Program-made: the position numbers and the translations under genes
Source: Anaeramoeba ignava
Lineage: Eukaryota; Metamonada; Anaeramoebidae
Assembly (NCBI GenBank): GCA_028826165.1
Contig: JAPDFW010000146.1
Coordinates: 43,843 to 107,842, forward strand
Length of the DNA stretch: 64,000 nt
Reading direction: 5' to 3'
Part shown: positions 12,801-23,800 of the stretch, one piece after another
Numbering within the stretch: position 1 is the first letter of the stretch
Layout of the letters: every line of letters starts with the position of its first letter
The notes under the pieces: generated by a model
What the model was told of the DNA's origin: nothing
Seen by the model: the letters and a program-made list of their open reading frames with translations, nothing else
Database searches by the model: none

Positions 12801-15800
12801 ATTTTGATTTAAATTTGAATTTTCATTTAAATTTTCATTTAAATTTAAATTTGAATTTTGATTTTGATTTTGATTTTGATTTTGATTTTGATTTTGATTT
12901 TGATTTTGGATTTTGATTTTCATTTTGATTTTGATTTAAATTTGAATTTTCATTTAAATTTTCATTTAAATTTAAATTATGATTGTTAATCAACGTAACA
13001 AAAAATGGAAAAAGCACTTTGATTCCTCCAAGACAATTAATAACATCAGGAAAGTTCCTTGTTACACAACGAAACATTGATATAGATTTTGCATCAGTAT
13101 TAGTACTTGATGATACAGCTTGATTATAAGCAAACTCAAGATCACATGCTTTTGAATTAAAATTAAGAAAACTTTTACTGTAAATATTACTAATTGAATA
13201 CATCTTAACTGATTGCTTCCTAGTTATACATCCTTCAGATCGATTTTCTCGATCTCTTAAATCTTTAATAGTTGATTTTTTCTTTGAATCATATTTTTGT
13301 TTTTCTATTTTTTTCATCAATTTCGAATTATTTTGTTCGTTATTTGGAAAATCATTTGATAATAATTCTCGACTTATTTTTTCTTTTTTTTGTGTTAAAT
13401 TTGGAGATGAATAATAAATAGTTGAAATTTCTTCATCTGTGACAACATCTTCCAAAAAATAAATTGCGCCCATTTGACCAAAAAATGGATTTTCTCGATA
13501 AATACAAAGATCTACTTTTGGCGAAACAATCAAGTAATTTGATCCTATTTTATTTTTACTCAAGTAATCTTGGAAAATTGGAGATTTTGCATCGATACTT
13601 GAAACACAAAATCCATCAATATAAAGTTTTATTTTGGATTTCTTCTCTGGTGTTTGGGTAAGTGCAAGAAAAATCCATTTTTTGGATTCAATTTCTTCTT
13701 CAAATTTATGAAGAAAAACTTCTCCAATTTGTGTGGCTATTTTAATAACAATATTTGCTGTTTTATCATTTGGATCCTTGTCATTTGGATCAAAAAACAA
13801 TTCAATTCCATGTCCTTTTTCTGTTAAAAAACTAAATATTCTTGGTTGATATTTGATGTTATTTTGTGTATTATCATTAAAAGATTCAACACGAATCCAA
13901 GTGAAAAATGTGTATCCTTTTGAAGAAGGCCAATTATCAATTTTTGGGATTACAAGATTTGAAGAGATTCCATTAAAACCAAAGAATGCCTTAATTTTAA
14001 ATTTATAAATGAATTTTAATTTTAAATTTTATAAATGAATTTTAAATTTATAAATGAATTTTAATTTTAAATTTATAAATGAATTTTAATTTTATAAATG
14101 AATTTTAAATTTATAAATGAATTTTAAATTTATAAATGAATTTTAAATTTATAAATGAATTTTTAATTTATAAATGAATTTTGATTTTTACACCAGAATT
14201 AATAGATTCTTCTTGACACATTTTCTGAATCCCTGTAAGAAAAAGTGACATATAAATAAGTTGATTTTGTTGTGGAACATTTTTAAACGTTCGGAAAAAA
14301 TATTTCAATTCAGGAACAGTCAATCTATAAGAACCAAGAAGTGAAAAAAAATTAACAGAATAATCTGCAATTTTTGAGAAGGAATGCTTCGAGAAAATAT
14401 CTGCAAATATTGGGACAATTCCAGCTTCGCAACAACACCAAGTATTATGAGTTGATTTGCGACAAATATGAAGAAAAGTATGCAAAATATTACTAAAAAG
14501 TTTCATGTCACTTGATTTGGAAAAAATATTAAAAATCAACGAAACAATATCAGGATTTTGAATCAAGAAATTCTTTCTCAAATGGAATTTCCCCTTATAA
14601 ACAAGCATATTGCAAAGTGTTTTGTAGAGATCTTTACTTGGATTTCCATTATAATAATTAGATAATAATTGACCAAACTTTTTATATCCAAAATTCTGCT
14701 TAAATATTTTTGTTGATTTAAAGTTGTTTCTAAGAAGTTCTTGAACAAAGTCCACAACAAACATGATAAATTCTTTGTCAATCTTTTCGCTATTTTGCGA
14801 TTTAATTAATTCTTCAACATTTTGCAATGCTCCTGATTTTATAAAGAGAACTTGAAGTGGATCCTGTTTATTCTGGATACACAATGTTGACAATCGAAGT
14901 AGATTTTTCAAAGTGATTGAATTTGCTGATATCTTATTCCTGTCCTCTTTGCGTTTTGGTTTGTGAATTTTATGGAGAAAGAAAGTGATCATGTCTAAAA
15001 AATTTTTGAGAAATTTTGATTGTTGTTCGTTTTCCACTTCTCTAATAAAAGACGATATGAAATGACTTGAATAGCCTTTTGGTTTGGTTTTCCAAAAGTA
15101 GATCTCTCAGCATAATTGGGGTTGTATCGTCTCCAAGCGCTTGTTTTCTAATATCATCAATAGAAAATAAAACGCAAAATGAATCAAATAATTCATATCT
15201 AATTTTATGAAACACTTTTGGATCAAATGGAAAGGATGTTTTTATATCCTTCTTCATATATTTCCTTTGAATCAAATGGAAACGACGTATTTCTGCTGAT
15301 ATTTTGCTAATAAAATTAAGAGAAACAAGTGATTTTTTTGTTCTTCTTGGATTGGATATTAAAATTTTCATTAAAAGATCTAAAACCTCATGTTTTATTT
15401 GAAGATCATCTTGATATTTTTCAAACATTTCAATTAGACATGTGCATTCAGATAAATTCGGTTTATCTTTGCGTGATGCAGTATTATAAACAAACTTCTG
15501 GAAAAATATCTTTTTGGATTGAAAACATTCAGAATGTGATTTTGATAAATGAACATTCTTTTTCGTTTTAAAAAGTGAATATAAACAAATCAATCAATAA
15601 ATAAATAAATAAATAAAAACAAGATTGATTATTTTTTTTTTGTTTGATTTAAAGATCATCAAAAGATTGGAAATGATTTTGTGAAGAGAAAATAAAAAAT
15701 TATACTTCAAATTGAGGAGAATGCCAGAAAGCTTGAGAAAATAGAATATTCCAAACTGTTTTTTTTGTTAAGATATTTCTTATATCAAAAGCTCCAACTT

Positions 15801-18041
15801 TCAGAAGTAATTCAAGAATAAAAAATTGTAATTCTGGGGAAATAAATGTAAAAAACAGACGAATTTTTGGATCGAGTTCTGATTTCTTTGAGGGTCTTGT
15901 GTCCCAGATATTTAAACATGCTTCGATAATTTTGTATTTGATTTTGTTTTGTGATTGTTTAATTGTTTTCGATGTTGATCTTGCTATTCTTGGAGATTGT
16001 AATTTGTTTTGGTTTTCCTGATCACTAATTGTGTTTGATCTACTTTCGTGTGGTTTTTTTTCATGATCGGTTGTTGATTTTTGTGATTTGTGAAGACATA
16101 TTTCAGATAAATTAATAAACAACCGATGAAGAAATGGATTGCTTAAATATTTGGAAAAATCTCGAAGATTAATTTTGGGATTTGTTTTGGATCGTTGAAT
16201 TGAAGATAATGGTGGTGGTTTTGGAAGTGAAGATGGTGCTAATTTAATATTTACAAATATTTTTTTTAATAATAATAATAAATAAATAAATTCAATAAGA
16301 AAAAAAAAATATCAAATTATAAATTAATAAATCCACTTCTATTTACGGGAATAATCTTTTTTTGGATTGGATAAATTAAAAGATTCTTCATTTAAATTAT
16401 CTAGAGAAATTTCATTTTCATTAATTGTTTCGTAAACCCAATCTTGTGGAAAAGTATATGCAACCCATAAAATTAGATCGGATAGGTAATAGAGTTTTGG
16501 ATTTTTACAGACTGCAATTTCTGAGTCTGGAATATTAACTATAATTTCTCGAAGAAGTTGTAAAATGATCATTCTCTTTTCAAATCCAAGGTATTTTGAA
16601 TTTTGATTTTTTATTTGATTTTGATTTTCATTCAAATTTTCATAAACAATAGAAGGAGGACGAAGTTGTGAAATTACAAGATTTGAAGCTTGAGTTGTGA
16701 GTTCTTTTGAAATTAAACCATGACTAAATGTGAAAAGAAGAAGATTTAACAATGAAATATGAGTTTGAGATAGAATTTCGGTTCGTTTGATTTTCTGTTC
16801 GAATTCATTAAACAAATCAGTAAATACTTGAATAAAATGAATCAAAAGAAAAAGAAGAAGGAAATCAATTTGTTTGTTTTTAAAAGAAGAAAACATCAAA
16901 AATAAGAAATACAAAATAATAAATCTGTAATAAAAAGCTCAGAAATCCAGGATAAATAAGGTTTTCCTGTTATTGAAATATCATAAAGATTAATTTCTTC
17001 ATCTTCTTCTCGATCAATCACATTAATTTTATCGTTATTTCCATGTTCAATATTTTGTGGAACATGTTTTTCAAACTGATAATCATTCATAAGAAAAAAG
17101 CAAAGAATTCTGTTGATTGAAGAACAAATATAAATATAAATATCAAAATCATCATCAACATTAACATCAATATTAGTATTATCAACATCTCGAGAATTTG
17201 ATTCTAAATTTTGCTTTAAACTCAACTTTTTTTTTTCAATTTGAAAAATAATGTTTAAATAAATAAATAAGAATAGAAATATAAATACTTTTTTAGCCAA
17301 ATTGAAAGCTTTAGCATAAACAACAAGCCCTAGTTCAACTAATATATCAAATAAACCATATTTAAAAAGTATTGCTCTATTAAATCGAGAATTTGAAAGA
17401 ATAACAAGCATTTCTAAAGAAAGAATCTCGATTTTGTCATTATTTTTTGTTTGATAAATTTCATTTGTAATATTTGCTAATTGTTGAAAAATTTTTTTGT
17501 AAAATCATTTTGAAAATATAATTTTCTTTTGTCAATTTGAATTCGAAATGGTAATTTTATATTATATTTTATTTTATTTTGTTTCACCTTGTGATTTTTT
17601 TAAATGTAAAAGATAAAAAACTAAATTTCTTAATGTTTCAAATATTAAACGAGTTGGATGTGCTTCATCGTTTTGAATTGCTTGAGAAAATTGTTCGAAA
17701 TCAAATTTATTTGAAATTTCATTTTCTTTTGGTTTCCAATCTTGATAATTTTGTAAGAATAATTGAGCAAAGTTGTGAAACCATTCATTATGTGTTTGCT
17801 TTATAATTTTTATAATTATTATTAATTATTTATTAATTATTTATTTATTTATTTATTATTATTTATTTACAACATCTTTTATTTCAATTGATTTTTTCCA
17901 TAAATTTTGTATTTCTAATCCTTTTGGATTATGTTTTTCAAATCCAGAATTTTCAAGTATTTTTGAAAAATAATGTGTTTGAAATTTTTGGAAATTAATT
18001 TGTTTTCTGTTCCGAAATAATGAACCAAAATTTGTTTCCAT
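6900..18041 (-). CDS. Giant BEACH–WD40 protein (LYST/neurobeachin/Lvs family)
   Basis: Exons on the minus strand are 18041-17871, 17798-17588, 17476-16913, 16826-16347, 16238-15706, about 15497-14192, 13989-8861 and 8512-6900, about 3,330 residues in all. A concanavalin-like region at 13989-13430 has AFFGFNGISSNLVIP and PRIFSFLTEKGHGIELFF. The armadillo-like middle includes ERGVWGNP, WKLDKTE and RRRRKLKPNF. The PH-like part has ISGILEITN, and BEACH has FPWVISDYES, PPFYYGSHYSNAG and RMFHSLPETW. WD40 repeats (TGSKDTTVIIWS, GHDDVVTCLA) end the protein. BEACH proteins act in lysosome, endosome and contractile-vacuole membrane traffic. Five single-base +1 steps are needed (near 15060-15110, 12908, 12530-12550, 10765-10785 and 9610-9690). 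With them all exon phases close exactly. I cannot choose between LYST-like and NBEA-like. Confidence 0.85.
8513..8860. repeat. AATATTAAAT satellite in the last BEACH intron
   Basis: A 348-base phase-1 intron within the BEACH domain (SNAG | GIVVSYLVR, with one G codon split across it) is filled by AATATTAAAT units. The splice ends are GTTAAT and AAAAG. Confidence 0.85.
13990..14191. repeat. AAATGAATTTTAAATTTAT repeat in a BEACH intron
   Basis: A 202-base phase-0 intron before the concanavalin-like domain is filled by AATGAATTTTAAATTTAT units. Donor GTAAAA, acceptor TTAAG. Confidence 0.8.
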
Positions 18042-18419
18042 TTTTGTTTTGTTTTGTTTTAATAAAAAAAATATAAAATTATTTTATAAACAAAAGAAAA
18101 AAAAAATAATCAATAAAAAAAAAAAATGAAAATAAAAAAAATTAAAAAAAATTTGGATTTTTTTTTTTAATTTGAAAAAGAAAAAAAAGAAAAAAAAAGA
18201 ACAAAAGTATAAAATAATCACTTGAAAAGAAAAAAAAAATGAAAAAAAAAAAAGATCAAAAAAAAAATTGATTTTGAATGAAAATTTTGAATGAAATTAA
18301 TTTTGTTTTTGTTTTTTAAAAAAAGATAACTAAAAAGTTCTTTTTTTTTTTTGATTGATTTCTTAATTCAAAAGAGAATTAAAAGGATGAAAATAAATCA
18401 AATTAGTGCTCTTTTTTTT
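18042..18419. other. Intergenic gap with long A tracts
   Basis: This lies between the BEACH start codon and the Rho GTPase stop, both minus strand. The sequence is homopolymeric A/T with several ATGAAAAA elements, i.e. TTTTTCAT on the coding strand, the motif seen at other starts. It is probably the BEACH promoter. No gene is seen. Confidence 0.5.
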
Positions 18420-20386
18420 TTATAAAATAAGACATCTTCTTTTTTTAGGTTCTTCTTTTTTAGTAAATTTTAAAATTGTACGAATAGATTCATCAAAAAT
18501 TGTTTTGAGATTTACACTTGTTTTTGCTGAACATTCTAAATATTTATCTGCATGAATTTCTTGAGCAAGTTGTGATCCCTTTTTAAATTTTAATTATTAA
18601 TTTTAATTTTAATTTTTGATTTTAATTTTAATTTTAATTTTAATTTTAAATTTTAAATTTAATTTTAAATTTTAATTTTTAAATATTAATTTTAATTTTA
18701 ATTTTAATTTTAATTTTAAATTTTAATTTTAATTTTAATTTTAATTTTAATTTTAATTTTAATTTTAATTTTAATTTTAATTTTAATTTTAATTTTTTTA
18801 AATTTTAATTTTAATTTTTAATTTTAATTTTAAATTTTAATTTTAATTTTAAATTAATTTTAAATTTTAATTTTAAATAATTTTAATTTTAAATTTAATT
18901 TTAATTTAAATTTAATTTTAATTTTAATTTTAAATTTTAATTTTTAAATTTTAATTTTAAATTTTTCAGCATTATTTTTACGAAGCTCTTCTTGTGCAGC
19001 AGGATCATTTCTTAAATCTGTTTTTGTTCCAACTAAAATTGTTGGAGCTTCTGGACAATAATGTTTAACTTCACCAGCCCACTTTATTATTATTATAATA
19101 AAATATTGTTTAAATATATTTTAATAAATATATTATTTTATATTTTAATAAAATATATTTTTAATTTTAATTTTTAATTTTAATAAATATATTATTAATA
19201 AATATTTTAATATATTTTTATAATTTTAAAATTTTAAAAAATATAATGTTAATAAATATATTAATAAATATATTGTTAATAAATATATTGTTAATAAATA
19301 CATAATATTGTTAATAAATATATTGTTAATAAATATATTAATAAAATCAGCATTAATATTTTTAATAAATATATTATTAATAAAATATTGTTAAAAATAT
19401 CTTCTTAATAAATATAGCAGGATCATTTCTAAAAATCTTATTAATAAAAATTTTTGTTTCCATTGTTAAAAATTGTTGTTAATAAATATTCTGGACAATA
19501 ATGTTAATTTAACATTAAATATTTTATTAGCCCATATTTTAATAAATATATTATAATAAATATATTTTTAATATTGTTAATAAATATATTATTAATAAAT
19601 ATATTGTTAATAAATATATTGTTAATAAATATATTGTTAATAAATATATTGCCAATAAATATATTTTTAATAAATATATTATTAATAAATATATTGTTAA
19701 TAAATATATTGTTAATAAATATATTGTTAATAAATATATTGTTAATAAATATATTATTAATAAATATATTGTTAATAAATATATTGTTAATAAATATATT
19801 GTTAATAAAAATATATAAAAATATATTATTAAAAATATAATATAAATATATTATTAATAAAAAATTGTTAATAAAATATATTGTTAATAAATATATTGTT
19901 AATATTATTAATATTGTTAATAAATATATTGTTAATATTATTAATATTGTTAATATCATTGATAAATCAAACCTTTTCTCGAACATTTTTATAGGAAATT
20001 TGACTATCAACAGAGAAACAAATCAAAACAATATGAGCATTAGGATAACTTAACGGTCTAAGTGAATCATAATCTTCTTGACCTGCAGTATCCCAAATAC
20101 TTAATTCATAAGGTTTTCCATCAACATCAAACTTAGAATTATAATTTTCAAAAACTGTAGGAACATAACCTTCAGGAAATCTATAAAATATCATCATTTA
20201 AAAACAAAAAAAAAAACATTTTTCCACAAAAAAAAATTAAAAAAAAAAAAAATTAAAAAATTAAAAAATTAAAAAATTAAAAAAATAAAAAATTAACTTG
20301 TTTTCAATAAAAGTGATCAACATGCAAGTCTTTCCTGTTGCTCCATCTCCAACACAAACTAATTTAAATCTGTTCTCATCTGTCAT
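18420..20386 (-). CDS. Rho/Rac-family small GTPase
   Basis: Exons on the minus strand are 20386-20298, 20180-19973, 19081 to about 18962, and 18578-18420, giving roughly 190 residues. Nucleotide-binding motifs are complete: GDGATGKT (P-loop), PTVFENY (switch I), [10 protein letters not shown] (switch II), GTKTDL and CSAK. The Rho-type insert region is represented by [13 protein letters not shown]. The protein ends in a basic stretch plus CLIL, a CAAX box expected to be geranylgeranylated, so the active protein should sit on membranes and drive actin or polarity effectors. Intron 3 has no GT donor: the only candidate is GC at 18969-18970, after RKNN. About six residues usual in Rho proteins at this point seem missing. 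Intron 2 holds a decayed copy of exon 3. Confidence 0.88.
18579..18961. repeat. TAATTT repeat in Rho intron 3
   Basis: About 380 bases of TTTTAA/TTTTAATTTTAA units contain no AC on the plus strand. The minus strand therefore has no GT donor anywhere inside. Confidence 0.85.
19082..19972. repeat. TTAATAAATATA satellite in Rho intron 2
   Basis: An 891-base intron built of TTAATAAATATATTG units, in long regular runs at 19567-19800. It is interrupted at 19348-19540 by a degenerate copy of the neighbouring exon. Confidence 0.85.
19348..19540 (-). pseudogene. Ghost copy of Rho exon 3 shot through with repeat units
   Basis: Compared with the real exon (18962-19085), ordered identical blocks appear on the plus strand: TCAGCATTA, GCAGGATCATTTCT, TTTTTGTT, TTCTGGACAATAATGTT and AGCCCA. 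They are separated by insertions made of TTAATAAATATA-like sequence. It cannot encode a functional segment. It looks like an old tandem exon duplication invaded by the intron satellite. Confidence 0.75.
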
Positions 20387-20807
20387 TTCTGTAATTCAAT
20401 TTTCTTATGTTTTTTTTTTGTTTTTTGTTTGTTTAGTGAATTTAAATTGTTTTTTTTTTGTTTTGTTTGTTTAAAAAAAAAAAATGAAAAAGAAAAGCAA
20501 AAAAAAAATGAAAAAAAAATGAAAAAAAAAATTGAAAAAAAAATTTTTGTTTTTTATTTTTTTTTTTCGAATGAAATAAATTTTTTTTTAAATTAACAAA
20601 AAAAGAAATAAAGAAAAAAAGAGAAAAGTGAAAAATTAAAATTAAAAATAAAATTAAAAATAGATTTGTTTTTTTTTTCTTTGTTGTTTTTTAATTTAAA
20701 TTTTTTTCTGTTTTAAAAAAAAAAAAAGAAACAAAATTACAAAAGAAAATCATTTTAAAAGTCAATTTAAAAATAAATCTTTTTTTTGTTTGTTTGTTTG
20801 TTTGTTT
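20387..20807. other. Intergenic gap, homopolymer A/T
   Basis: This lies between the Rho start and the RasGEF stop. ATGAAAAA elements near 20480-20530 correspond to TTTTTCAT upstream of the Rho ATG, a probable promoter. Nothing else is recognisable. Confidence 0.5.
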
Positions 20808-23800
20808 TTAAATAGGAAGTATTTTAAAAGAAAGTTCCCACATTTCATCTTCAGTTGGAATTGGATCACGAACCAAAAAATTTTGAATAATATCAACTTT
20901 AACAAATTTATAACGAATTCCTTGAAATTCTTTAATTTTTTTAATAACATTAAAAATTCTTCTTCTTTTAGCCCAATTAATTAAATTATTTTCAATACGA
21001 CTAGGTAATTCTTCAATATTTGTAAGATCTGTAAGATACACACCAAGATAAGGAATTGCTGGAAGATTTGCATTTGCAAAAGCTTCTCTTAATTTTTTAT
21101 ATCCATTAATTGCATTTGTTAAATCATCAAGAATTTTGAATTGTTCAACAACCTTTTTAGGAACAGCTTTCCATGTTTCTTCTAATCTATCAACAGCTGA
21201 GTTTTGCATTCCTGATACAAATGCCATTACATCATTGAAATTATTCATTTGATATAAACTTTCTGTTATTGAAACAAGTCGAATTATTTTTTTCACTCGC
21301 ATTTTTTGTGATGTTTCTTTTAATATTTGAACAGAAACCCAATCTGCAAGATCGTTAAATCTTGATATCATATTCATCACATTTGGACTTATTTCTCTTT
21401 TATTTCTTTTTGTCCATGAATTGTTGAGTAATTCTTTTGTGTGTATTCTCTGGAATAAATCATGTGTTGTTAAACATATTTGTCTTGCTAATTCAATATC
21501 TGATATTTGAAAAATATCCAAGTTTTGCAAGTCTTTTGATTTGGGCATTTTTGGTGATGGTATTATGTAATTTGGATTGAAAGATACTCTTGTTTTCCCT
21601 CCGTTTTCTGCTCCATTTTTATTATTTTCTTTTGCTTTTTTTGATTTTTTAGGTGCACAACATCCTTGTGTTTCTGTATCTGTATCTATATATATTTCCA
21701 GTTCGGGTTCTATATTTGGTTTTGGTGTTTTTATTTGTGTTGGTGTTTCTTTTTGGTTTGTTTTCGTTATCATCTTTTTGTTGTAATATCTTTGTTTTGT
21801 GGATTATTTTGTTGTGGTTCTGTTAGTTCTCCTCTCATTGCTTTTAATTCTTTTTGTATTGATTCAAAAGTCATCCAAACAGATCTTCTTCTGATTTGTT
21901 TTTTATCAGATAACATATCAATTATTTCCTCTCCTTTTTTCTTGATTTGTGGATCTGAATGGATTACCAAACTATTTTGTGCAAAATTTTTGATCATTGA
22001 TTTGATTTCTTGTGGAAGATGTTGTGGATTGAATTCAAGAATTCTGAAAATCAAATCAACAACTGTAGTTTGTATTGTTTTTCTTTGTTCCAAATCAATT
22101 TCTGTTTTTGTAAATGGATGATGTGCTGGTACATTAAATCTAACCAGAATTTTTTGCATAAATAAAACTTCATCTGTGATATTTGGAAGAAGTTCCAAAA
22201 ATAAATCAATAAATGCTAATGAATATCCTTCTTGTGATGTTAATATTTCAATAGATTTATTCAAACTGGCTCCTCTTATTCTTTCATAAAGTAGTGCATT
22301 TTCAGCAACATTGTCATTGTTTTCCCAAACAATATTTGAAATTCCATAAGCAATTTCTTCCCACAAATCCATTGTATCACTAACTTTATCAATATTTTCT
22401 TGTCGAAAAACTGGATCCAATATATTTTGCATATCTTTATTATCTTTGGATGATTCTCTTCTTGAATGCCGTCTAATTTCATTTGGTTTTTCGATATTTG
22501 TTTGTTGTGTATTTTGATCTTGTGTTTGATTTTCTAAATTTGTATTTTCATTTGTATTTTCATTTATATTTGATTGAATATTTTCTATTTTATCATTTTC
22601 ATTAATTTCAAGTTCAGATTCATCTTGAGCTTGATTTCCTTTATCAAAATGAACTTCAACAGTTGGAATAATTTTTAAAACTGATCCTTTTTTAATTCCT
22701 TGGAAAGAAAATGCTAAATCTTCATCCAATTTAATTAAATCAGTGATTTGAGCATCTTTATGTTTTTTTTCATTTATATTTTCTTTTTGATTCAAATCAA
22801 TTTCAAGATCTGATTCTTGATAAATAACATGATATAATACATAATTAAGACCTTTTTTAAGTTGATAAATTCTTGAAAATTCATAAATGAAAACTTTCAC
22901 ATTAACAGTGAAATCGATAATAATTTCAACTTCTTCATCTGAAATTTTTTTATTAGTAACTTCATCATATCTTGGATAAATTAAATTAATTGTTGCAGGT
23001 CTTTGTTGGAATTTAATAAACATATATCCTGAAGTCTATTTAATTTTATTTTAAATTTTATTTTAAATTTTATTTTAAATTTAATTTTAAATTTTATTTT
23101 AAATTTTATTTTAAATTTTATTTTAAATTTTATTAATTTTAAATTTTTAATATTTTAAATTTTATTTTGAATTTTATTTTTAAATTTTATTTTAAATTTT
23201 ATTTTAAATTTTATTTTAAATTTTATTTTGAATTTAATTTTAAATTTTATTTTAAATTTTATTATAAATTTTATTTTAAATTTTATTTTAAATTTTATTA
23301 TAAATTTTATTTTAAATTTTATTTTAAATTTTATTTTAAATTTTATTATAAATTTTATTTTAAATTTTATTATAAATTTTATTTTAAATTTTATTATAAA
23401 TTTTATTTTAAATTTTATTATAAATTTTATTTTAAATTTTATTATAAATTTTATTATAAATTTTATTTTAAATTCTTACAAAATTTCGAGAAATATAAGC
23501 AGAAAGTTTTCTATTATTTCCTGGAATTACCCAAATTCCAAATGCATTTTCACTGTTTTTTGTTGGATATAACTTTCCAAAATGAAAATTATCATTAGTA
23601 GGAACAAAAGAAACTTGATGAGCTTCAACAGAAGATTCAACTCCACTTGTTACTGTTGATTCTAGAAAATGTGAATTATCTCTTGGTAACTTAAGTAATA
23701 ATCCATATTCTTCTTTTGGAACATTCAATTCAGCACATAAATGCTTCAATACAGTTGAAATTAATGCATCTGTTGGTATTGTTCTCCATCTTGGTGTTAA

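Noticed and set aside
12908-12909. An intron to explain the BEACH frame step in the NQ repeat
   Set aside because: No GT exists on the coding strand in the repeat; the step is an extra base in a CC pair.
17477-17587. An apparent single-base deletion in the BEACH gene at an A7T5 run
   Set aside because: A GTGAAA...TTAG intron of 111 bases explains the frame exactly (Q plus split codon to A), so no indel is needed here.
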